11,312 nt of DNA from an uncultured Acidobacteriota bacterium (lineage in GTDB: Bacteria; Acidobacteriota; Vicinamibacteria; Vicinamibacterales; UBA8438). Below the pieces are notes generated by a model. The model did not search any database and was not told the origin of the DNA. It saw only the letters and a program-made list of their open reading frames with translations. Positions 5,826 to 11,312 of the stretch are shown here, one piece after another (within the stretch, counting starts at the first letter, position 1; every line of letters begins with the position of its first letter). Both the position numbers and the translations under genes were made by a program. The stretch lies in the NCBI GenBank assembly GCA_937888665.1, contig CALBET010000277.1, positions 1 to 11,312 of the forward strand, in the 5' to 3' direction.

Positions 5826-7316
5826 CTATCCCGGTACTACGGCGTCCCTCAGCTTCGCCAGGTCGGCCTCCACCTTCAGTCGCTCCACGCGTGCCTTCTC
5901 GAGCTCGACATGCACGCCGAGGATGTCTGTCTCGATTTTGGCGTCGTGGCCCGACGTCTGGACCTCGAACTCGGCGGCCAGCGTGCCGAGATCCATGCGG
6001 CTCTTCAGGAGCGCGATCTCCGCATCGAGTTTCTTCTTCTCCTCTTGCTGTTCCTTGGTCGCCAGCACACCGTTCAGCGCGATCTCGCCCTCGACGGCCT
6101 TCTTGCGTTTCTCCAGCTCCGCGATCCACTGCTCCGTGCGCTGGAACGAAAGCTCCTGCTGTGCATCAATGATCTCGTTGGCCTTCTTGATCGACGCGAG
6201 CGCGGCATCCGGCAACTCGCTCAGCGTTTGAACCACGGCGGCCGCCGCGGACTCCGTACTGTTCGTGAGCTTCTTGAAGGTGCCGTTCGCGTAGAACTCG
6301 ACCTTCGCCGACTTCTTGGACCACTTCGTCTTCCCGAATTCCACGAATCCGAGCCGTGAGTTCTTATCCATCACGTGTACAGCCTCGTGCTTGGAGAGCA
6401 CCAGCCGGTCACCGACCGAGTCTCGCATCGTCTTGTAGAGACAGAGCGCGATCGGTCGTGACTGGCGGATGTAGACCCCGGCCCGCGCGGTACCGGATGC
6501 CTCAGACAGACCACCCGTTGCGGGCCGTGGGTCATCGACTCGAGCCAGCACCTGGCCGGTGAGGTCGTACAGGGCCTGGAGCGGACCGAGGACACCCGCT
6601 GGCGGGCGGCTCTCCCAGCCGTCCACCACGGCCTTCATGGGAAGATCTTCCAGGTCGTAGGCGTACTCGAACGTGTGGCTCGCGGCGCTCTCGATCGTGG
6701 TCTTCCACGCGGCGTAATGTTGTGCGAGCAGCGTCGCTTCGCTCCGCAGCACCTCAAGTCCGCTCTTCACGTCCGCAATGTGCTTGGTCGTCTTCGCGCG
6801 ATCCTCCTCGCTCGCGGTGCCTGCCTGCCGGACCTCGAGCTCAACCAGTGTCTGAGCGAGGGTCTCGATGGCCCTTTTCGTCGTCGTGCGCCGAGCCGCC
6901 AGCTCCGGATGGTCGCGTCCATAGTCGGGACGCCCTGGCTCCTCGCCGATCTCGCCCAACAGCAGCGCCCCACCTGCGGCCGCGCCAAGTCCTGAAAAAA
7001 TGCTGACCACTGAGGTGACAAGACCGAACACCCCCTTGACGATCTTCCCAAGGCGCCCGGTCGCTGCCGCATCGGTGGCGACCAGGAGCCCCGCCTCGGA
7101 CAGTTCGAGGGTAAATTCGTTGTCGGAGAAGTGCGAGTCGTCGAGCAGGATCCGGAAATACGCCTGGGCGTCCGCCTGCGTCTCCAGAGCGATGTTGGTG
7201 GTCGCCTCGACCCGTCGCTCACCCGTGCCCGCATCTGTCTTTTCTGTCGCGGCCGCGGTGACCCGAACCTTCGTCCTCGGAAGATGGTAGACAAGGTGTG
7301 TGTCCTGATCGCTCAT
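5826..7316 (-). CDS. Unrecognised 496-aa protein, central hydrophobic segment and C-terminal coiled coil
   Basis: I do not recognise a named family. The N-terminus lacks a signal peptide and contains LVYHLPRTKVRVT (8-20) and FTLELSEAGLLVATDA (68-83), a pattern that faintly recalls DUF4831-like proteins (YxLP-T near the start, later a GLL strand). Residues 88-122 form a hydrophobic, glycine/alanine-rich stretch that could insert in a membrane or be a buried hairpin. Residues 140-215 look helical. Residues 280-350 resemble a beta-rich domain (GVYIRQSRPIALCLYK, FYANGTFKKL). From 365 to 492 the sequence is charged and heptad-like, including EKRKKAVEGEIALNG and VELEKARVERLKVEADLAKL, consistent with a coiled coil. 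AAAGGAG lies 11 bases before the ATG. That ATG overlaps the upstream dehydrogenase TGA as ATGA, so translation is probably coupled. The gene looks intact; its function is unknown. Confidence 0.85.
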   Translation of the reverse strand: MSDQDTHLVYHLPRTKVRVTAAATEKTDAGTGERRVEATTNIALETQADAQAYFRILLDDSHFSDNEFTLELSEAGLLVATDAAATGRLGKIVKGVFGLVTSVVSIFSGLGAAAGGALLLGEIGEEPGRPDYGRDHPELAARRTTTKRAIETLAQTLVELEVRQAGTASEEDRAKTTKHIADVKSGLEVLRSEATLLAQHYAAWKTTIESAASHTFEYAYDLEDLPMKAVVDGWESRPPAGVLGPLQALYDLTGQVLARVDDPRPATGGLSEASGTARAGVYIRQSRPIALCLYKTMRDSVGDRLVLSKHEAVHVMDKNSRLGFVEFGKTKWSKKSAKVEFYANGTFKKLTNSTESAAAAVVQTLSELPDAALASIKKANEIIDAQQELSFQRTEQWIAELEKRKKAVEGEIALNGVLATKEQQEEKKKLDAEIALLKSRMDLGTLAAEFEVQTSGHDAKIETDILGVHVELEKARVERLKVEADLAKLRDAVVPG

Positions 7317-8359
7317 GATGCGTCGGTCTCCTTTGGGCCGTTGGGAAGCCGCTCGGCAAGCTGGGTCAGCACCGCCTCGGTGAAGGCGGTCGTGCCCAGG
7401 CTGCCGCCGATGTCGGCGGTGCTGACGCGTGCGGCAATGCAGGCGAGCAGCGACATCCGGAGCGCGTGGCCCAGGTCATATCGGTCCACGTGATCCAGCA
7501 ACATGCCGAAGGCCAACAACGCCGCCGACGGGTTACATCGATCCTGGCCGGCGATGTCTGGCGCGGTACCGCCGGCCGGATCGAACATGGCCACGTCCGT
7601 GTCGCCAGACTCGAGAAAGCTGTACGATCCGCTGGCCCCGACGCCCAGGCTCCCAACCAGTCCGCACGCCATATCGGACAGGAAGTCACCATACTCGTTG
7701 AGACACAACACGACGCCGAAATCGCTCGGCTTGAGAATAATCTTGGCCAGGAGCGCGTCGAAGAGCACGACGTGATGTGCCACATCGGAGTACCCGGACG
7801 CGACGTCCCGCACGACCTCTTCGAAGAAGCCGTCCGTGACGCGTTGAATGGTGTACTTCGACGATGAGGTGACACTCAGCCGCCTCCCGCGGGCCAGTTC
7901 GAAGGCAAATCGCGCCGCCTCGGCGCAGGGCCTGCGCTCGACGATCCGGAGCGACACCGCCGCATCGCGCCCAACTCGGCGTCCCGGGTCCTCGTAGGTC
8001 CCACCAGTCGCCACGCGCACCACATGCAGGAACACATCTTCGCTGAAATTCGACTGAATCCCTTCGATGGAAATGACGGGCCGGTGGATGACGGTGAAGT
8101 CGAGCGCGCGGCGGAGCACGGCGTTCGGAGACTCCGTCTCCGTCACGGTTGGATACTTCAGCCCCAGCCGCGTCGCCCGCAGCGCGGACTCCGCCGCGGG
8201 GTAGAGTTCGGGCCCCGCCCGTCGGCGGTTCTCCAGGGACAGGTCGATCGGGTCGAACCGGATGTCGATCGGGAGCCGATCGGCGACGGCGTGCACGCAC
8301 GCGCGCAACTCCGGCCCGATGCCGTCCCCCAGCAATTCAGTGATCGTCAGCGAGGTCAT
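7313..8359 (-). CDS. Isocitrate/isopropylmalate-family dehydrogenase, isocitrate-like, predicted NAD+-dependent
   Basis: A 348-residue cytoplasmic beta-decarboxylating dehydrogenase. GDGIGPE (11-17) opens the fold. Substrate residues match isocitrate dehydrogenase rather than isopropylmalate dehydrogenase: S77-P-N79-AVL-R83 has the spacing of E. coli Icd S113, N115 and R119; R93 and R115 follow; catalytic Y122 and K168 are present. Metal aspartates correspond to D201, D225 and D229. In the cofactor loop PAGGTAPDIAGQD, D268-I269 replace the Lys-Tyr pair of NADP enzymes, which is the change known to favour NAD+. The almost invariant histidine of that loop (E. coli H339) is glycine (G263). At about 348 residues it is the size of NAD-type members. 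No Shine-Dalgarno is evident at the ATG, and a strong hairpin ends two bases before it. The substrate is likely isocitrate or a close homologue, but not certain. Confidence 0.85.
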   Translation of the reverse strand: MTSLTITELLGDGIGPELRACVHAVADRLPIDIRFDPIDLSLENRRRAGPELYPAAESALRATRLGLKYPTVTETESPNAVLRRALDFTVIHRPVISIEGIQSNFSEDVFLHVVRVATGGTYEDPGRRVGRDAAVSLRIVERRPCAEAARFAFELARGRRLSVTSSSKYTIQRVTDGFFEEVVRDVASGYSDVAHHVVLFDALLAKIILKPSDFGVVLCLNEYGDFLSDMACGLVGSLGVGASGSYSFLESGDTDVAMFDPAGGTAPDIAGQDRCNPSAALLAFGMLLDHVDRYDLGHALRMSLLACIAARVSTADIGGSLGTTAFTEAVLTQLAERLPNGPKETDAS

Positions 8360-8361
8360 AG

Positions 8362-8400
8362 TTCTGCGGAACTGCCGCCGGTGCGACAGGAGCCGCAGAA
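8362..8400 (-). other. Strong hairpin ending two bases before the dehydrogenase start codon
   Basis: On minus, TTCTGCGG (8400-8393) pairs with CCGCAGAA (8369-8362). Inside, CTGTCGC pairs with GCGGCAG around the loop ACCG, with only a 3/2-base internal loop between the two stems. That is 15 pairs, including one G-U. It fills most of the 66-bp gap between pilin stop and dehydrogenase start and leaves only CT before the ATG. It could attenuate pilin readthrough, control dehydrogenase translation, or protect the 3' end of a pilin mRNA. There is no U-tract, so it is not a classical terminator. Confidence 0.7.
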
Positions 8401-8425
8401 TACCAGAAGCGCCACCAGTGGTCTG

Positions 8426-8956
8426 CTACTGAATCGGAAGCGCCCCGCCCGGGGTCCCGGACTGGGTGACTGCCACGGCCACTCGAGCCTGATAGATCAC
8501 GCCGCCCTGATTCGTGGCGAAGTACCGGAAGCCGATGTGGGACGGTGTCGCGGAGGCGAAGTACGTCACGGCGACCGTTCCGGCGGCGGCGCCGTTGCAG
8601 GAGGCCGGGGCCCCGACGGCGGCATCTCCTGGAACCACAGTCATTTCGTAGGTGCTCTTGAACGACGGGTCGGAATTGAGATCCGTCCCGATGTAGGCGG
8701 TTTCGCCCGGTGCTGGCGGGGTGCCCAGCAACTGGAGCGAGGGAGCGAAGAACCCGCTGCCGCAGCTGGCCGCGAAGGCCGACTGGGCGCTGCTGATGGC
8801 TCGAAGCGAGCCAATGGCGGAGGCCTCGTTCCCCGACATTCGTGCTCGCAGCAGCCCTGGCATCGCGATCGCCGAGAGTACCCCGATGAGGCCCACCACG
8901 CCCATGAGCTCGATCAGGGTAAAACCGCACTCGAGGCGACGCCTGTTTCCAATCAC
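8426..8956 (-). CDS. Type IV pilin-like protein (prepilin, N-methylation motif)
   Basis: A 176-residue prepilin. The leader MIGNRRRLECG is short and basic and ends in glycine; PilD-type peptidase should cut between G11 and F12. The mature N-terminus FTLIELMGVVGLIGVLSAIA has glutamate at position 5 (E16 of the precursor), as needed for pilin assembly. An amphipathic helix continues through LLRARMSGNEASAIGSLRAISSAQ. The globular part is Gly/Ala/Ser-rich with two cysteines (C65 and C120) that may form a disulfide. The GTG at 8956 is preferred: GGAGGG lies ten bases upstream, the leader is then canonical, and the predicted sigma-54 start is about 41 bases upstream. The ATG at 9136 would add 60 residues and lies inside the terminator of the previous gene. 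No other pilus assembly gene is in the window, so it is an orphan major pilin or pseudopilin; the sequence alone does not decide which. Confidence 0.92.
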   Translation of the reverse strand: MIGNRRRLECGFTLIELMGVVGLIGVLSAIAMPGLLRARMSGNEASAIGSLRAISSAQSAFAASCGSGFFAPSLQLLGTPPAPGETAYIGTDLNSDPSFKSTYEMTVVPGDAAVGAPASCNGAAAGTVAVTYFASATPSHIGFRYFATNQGGVIYQARVAVAVTQSGTPGGALPIQ

Positions 8957-8966
8957 GACTGCAGTG

Positions 8967-8972
8967 CCCTCC
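8967..8972 (-). promoter_or_regulatory. Shine-Dalgarno site fixing the pilin GTG start
   Basis: GGAGGG on minus, ten bases before the GTG at 8956. It is the only good ribosome site in this region and decides the short prepilin leader over the longer upstream frame. Confidence 0.75.
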
Positions 8973-9008
8973 AGTGGCGGGGACGAAACGCCGTAGCGGA
9001 AGAGAAAA

Positions 9009-9022
9009 GCAAGGTCCGTGCC
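9009..9022 (-). promoter_or_regulatory. Sigma-54 (RpoN) promoter of the pilin gene
   Basis: On minus the sequence reads GGCACG-GACC-TTGC, followed by TT. This matches the -24/-12 consensus (GGCACG-N4-TTGC) at every defined position of that core, with the required 12-base offset between GG and GC. The predicted transcription start is near 8997, giving a leader of about 41 bases that holds the GGAGGG site. In Pseudomonas, Geobacter and Myxococcus, pilA transcription depends on sigma-54 and the activator PilR, so the position is functionally sensible. A short inverted repeat CTGT-CGAA-ACAG (9053-9064), about 56-67 bases upstream of the predicted start, is a possible but unproven activator site. 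Confidence 0.82.
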
Positions 9023-9134
9023 GTGCGCGACACGCGAAGTGACCAAGCGAAACTGTCGAAACAGGCGCCTCTCGTTGTCTTTATCGCGACGTTTCTGTCC
9101 TGTAGACCACCAAATCGTCTGGCGGCGCCCCGAC

Positions 9135-9171
9135 AAAAAAAAGAGCCCGAGCGCTTGACGCGCCCGGGCTC
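9135..9171 (-). terminator. Intrinsic terminator of the PQQ dehydrogenase gene
   Basis: On minus a 12-bp stem, GAGCCCGGGCGC / GCGCTCGGGCTC with one G-U pair, closes the loop GTCAA and is followed at once by eight T residues (9142-9135). It begins 37 bases after the dehydrogenase stop. It is the clearest terminator in the window and isolates the dehydrogenase gene from the pilin gene. Confidence 0.95.
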
Positions 9172-9208
9172 AGTCGTGCGATTGTTCTACGTGCCGCGCT
9201 GGACGCTG

Positions 9209-11278
9209 CTAGTGGCCCGCCTCACCACCCGGCAGACGGAGCGCCGCCAGCGCGCCCTGCATCACGCCACCCTCGGCGACCTGAACCACAATATATTGAT
9301 GCCCCTCGTGCATGTAGGTCATCATCCCGTACTGCCCAGGCGCCGGTAGCTCGACACTGCCGATAAGCTCTCCGGTCAGCTTGTTCCGCGCATCCAGCAC
9401 GGCGGGGCCGTTCGAGCCCTGGGTCGTCAGCAGCAGGCTGCCGGTCACCATCGAGATGGCGCGCGCACCTCCGCCCACGTTGGACAGATCCACCCCTTGC
9501 AGCGCGGGATGGCGTTTCATCCGGTCGGACGCCTCACCGATCGGCACCCACCACAGGTGCTCACCGGTGTTCATGTCGATCGCGGTGACGCGGTTGTACG
9601 GAGGCTTGTTCATCGGCAACCCTTGCGGGCCAGCCCAGCCGACACCACCGCCCTGCACCCAGTCGGAGACCGTCGTGCCGGTCGTCCAGCAGTCTCCCTG
9701 CGATGACGTACAGCCGTGTGTCTCTCCGTCGGCGTTGATACCCGGCTGCACCATCCGGCCCGAACACCCGGGAGCCGACGGCTGATACAGGATGCCGGTG
9801 GTCGGGTCGAAGGACGCGGGATTGGTGATGTTCAGACCACCGGAACAGGAGATCCACCCCTGGACCGGTTCCGAGTGCCCCTCCGGCAACGGCGGCATGT
9901 ATGGCCCACCGACACGGAACTTGCTCTTGATCTCGAGCGCCTCGGCTCTGAGTTCCGGGGTGAAGTCGATCAGGTTCTCGTCCGACAAGCCGAGTTCTTC
10001 GAGCGGCGCCGGCTTGGTCGGGAACGGCTGGGTCGGCGAAAGGTGCTCACCCGGCACGACCGACGCCGGCACCGGCAGCTCTTCGATCGGCCAGACCGGC
10101 TCACCGGTCACCCGGTTGAACGCGAACGTCATCCCCTGCTTGGTCGTCTGGATGACCATCGGTATTTCCACGCCGTCGACGGTGGCGTCGTAGAGAATCG
10201 GCACGTTGGGGAGGTCATAGTTCCAGATGGGATGGTGGTCGGTCTGGAAGTGCCAGAGCCGGTTTCCGGTTTCGACATCGAGCGCGATGAGGCTGTCACC
10301 GAACAGGTTATCGCCGGGGCGGAACCCGCCGTAATAGTCGATGGTCGGGGCGTTGGTCGGGATGTAGACGATCCCTCGCTCCATGTCGGCCGCCAGCGGC
10401 GCCCAGGACGACACGTCGCCCGTCCACTGCCAGGCGTCATTCTCCCAGGTGTCGAAGCCGAACTCGCTCTCCGACTGCGGGATGACGTTGAACTTCCACT
10501 TGTATTCGCCGGTTCGGACGTCATACCCGAGAATGTCGCCCGGCACGTTCTCCAGCCGCGACTGGCTGTAGCCCTGCTCGTGCGAATTGCCGACGACGAT
10601 GGTGTCGTTGACGACGATTGGAGGCGACGAACTGGTGATGTAACCGGTCTTCGGGTCGAGCCCCGTGTTCGGATCGAACGGATGACCGAGGTCCGCTAAC
10701 AAGTCGATCACGCCGGTGCGAGGGAACCCCTCCAGCGGCACGCGCTTGCCGAAGCCCTCGAGGTGCTCACCGGTCTTGCCGTCCAGCGCGTGCAGAAAGA
10801 AGGCGGGCGTGATGACATAGATCACCAGCCGGTCGTCGACATATCCATGCGCGACGCCTTTGCCGTAGGAGGCGCGCATCGACTGCTCCCATCTGACCGT
10901 GTTCGGCTCGCGGTACGTCCAGAGCGTCTCACCGGTGCCGGCGTCCATCGCCACGACGGTCCGGCGATAACCCGAGACGGTGTAGAGCATGCCGTCGATG
11001 TAGCTCGGGGTGGACTTGAACGTGTAGTTGGCGTGCGGGCTGAAATTGTCCCCGCGAAAGACCCAGGCCGTCTCGAGGTCCTTGAAGTTGCTGGCGTCGA
11101 TCTGGGTGAGCGGGGAAAAACGGGTACCTCCCGCGTCGCCGCTCTGGTAGCGCCATTCTCCGTCCTCGGTGCCCGGTTGCTGCGCGGACGCCCCGGTGGC
11201 GGCCAGCACGAATGCCAGCGCCAGGCTCGTCCACAACCGGTGTCCGCGTCGCCGACGACGTTGCGCGTCTGCTGTCAT
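9209..11278 (-). CDS. PQQ-dependent dehydrogenase, periplasmic quinoprotein beta-propeller
   Basis: A 689-residue exported quinoprotein that should oxidise an alcohol, sugar or polyol with pyrroloquinoline quinone and pass electrons to the respiratory chain. Residues 1-32 are a signal peptide: an Arg-rich start, a hydrophobic core, and likely cleavage after ASA. The mature protein opens with GEWRYQSGDAGGTRFSPLTQID, typical of the first propeller blade, and repeated VxAxDxxTGExLW blades follow. TDHHPIWNYDLPNVP near residue 345 and TTKQGMTFAFNRVTGEPVW near 379 correspond to the active-site Asp and PQQ-contacting Lys regions of glucose-dehydrogenase-like members. The vicinal CC disulfide of alcohol dehydrogenases is absent, as are a heme CxxCH domain and the membrane anchor of Gcd. 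GGAGG five bases before the ATG supports the start. It has its own terminator. Its promoter lies outside the window. The substrate is not determinable, and no pqq biosynthesis or cytochrome gene is present here. Confidence 0.92.
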   Translation of the reverse strand: MTADAQRRRRRGHRLWTSLALAFVLAATGASAQQPGTEDGEWRYQSGDAGGTRFSPLTQIDASNFKDLETAWVFRGDNFSPHANYTFKSTPSYIDGMLYTVSGYRRTVVAMDAGTGETLWTYREPNTVRWEQSMRASYGKGVAHGYVDDRLVIYVITPAFFLHALDGKTGEHLEGFGKRVPLEGFPRTGVIDLLADLGHPFDPNTGLDPKTGYITSSSPPIVVNDTIVVGNSHEQGYSQSRLENVPGDILGYDVRTGEYKWKFNVIPQSESEFGFDTWENDAWQWTGDVSSWAPLAADMERGIVYIPTNAPTIDYYGGFRPGDNLFGDSLIALDVETGNRLWHFQTDHHPIWNYDLPNVPILYDATVDGVEIPMVIQTTKQGMTFAFNRVTGEPVWPIEELPVPASVVPGEHLSPTQPFPTKPAPLEELGLSDENLIDFTPELRAEALEIKSKFRVGGPYMPPLPEGHSEPVQGWISCSGGLNITNPASFDPTTGILYQPSAPGCSGRMVQPGINADGETHGCTSSQGDCWTTGTTVSDWVQGGGVGWAGPQGLPMNKPPYNRVTAIDMNTGEHLWWVPIGEASDRMKRHPALQGVDLSNVGGGARAISMVTGSLLLTTQGSNGPAVLDARNKLTGELIGSVELPAPGQYGMMTYMHEGHQYIVVQVAEGGVMQGALAALRLPGGEAGH

Positions 11279-11312
11279 CTCTTCCTCCGCACGGCACGAC
11301 AGGGAGACCAGG

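Noticed and set aside
4790..6172. Plus-strand open frame of 460 codons
   Set aside because: It lies opposite the lactamase and the start of the 496-aa gene. Composition is shadow-like and there is no family signal.
9135..9208. Extending the pilin gene to the ATG at 9136
   Set aside because: That start lies in the U-tract side of the dehydrogenase terminator and upstream of the sigma-54 promoter, and it would give a 71-residue leader, which is not plausible for a prepilin.
8024..9349. Plus-strand open frame of 441 codons opposite the dehydrogenase and pilin genes
   Set aside because: It crosses two minus-strand genes, a sigma-54 promoter and a terminator, and shows no recognisable domain.

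Overview
The window is high-GC DNA from a free-living Gram-negative bacterium. Sec-type signal peptides, a periplasmic quinoprotein, a type IV pilin and a sigma-54 promoter all fit a diderm. The gene mix (heme-less PQQ dehydrogenase, subclass B3 metallo-beta-lactamase, pilin of the GNEASAIGSLRAI type) resembles Acidobacteriota, perhaps Vicinamibacteria. That placement is inferred from remembered family resemblance, not from a marker gene. I see no rRNA, tRNA, CRISPR array, transposase or phage gene. No gene-free stretch exceeds 300 bases.

Layout from left to right. (1) Bases 1-105 hold a GC-rich hairpin repeat with a 66-bp period, which runs into the 3' end of a CzcD-like zinc exporter (minus, 96-1025). 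(2) Thirteen bases upstream lies a TauD/TfdA-type Fe(II)/2-oxoglutarate dioxygenase (minus, 1039-2058), probably the first gene of the same transcript. (3) Across a 131-bp divergent spacer, an NhaC-family sodium/proton antiporter runs on plus (2190-3683). Its stop codon lies at the edge of an inverted copy of the same hairpin repeat. (4) A second, different intergenic element follows (3767-3943), bounded by perfect 10-bp inverted repeats. (5) A long minus-strand block reads, in transcription order: PQQ-dependent dehydrogenase (11278-9209), strong intrinsic terminator (9171-9135), sigma-54 promoter (9022-9009), type IV pilin-like protein (8956-8426), strong hairpin (8400-8362), isocitrate-dehydrogenase-like enzyme (8359-7313), an unrecognised 496-residue protein whose start overlaps the previous stop by ATGA (7316-5826), subclass B3 metallo-beta-lactamase (5779-4874), and a NYN-LOTUS RNA-binding/nuclease-like protein (4786-3944).

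The genes do not form an obvious single pathway. The best supported functional units are three. The PQQ dehydrogenase is an independently terminated unit. The pilin is under a textbook sigma-54 promoter, as known for pilA in several bacteria. The dehydrogenase and the unknown 496-aa protein are probably translationally coupled. The lactamase and NYN-LOTUS genes have their own Shine-Dalgarno sequences but could be read through from upstream.

I did not find a clear new defence or mobile system. The most unusual items are the two intergenic repeat families at gene ends, the coupled dehydrogenase/unknown-protein pair with an altered cofactor loop, and the hairpin sitting two bases before the dehydrogenase start codon.
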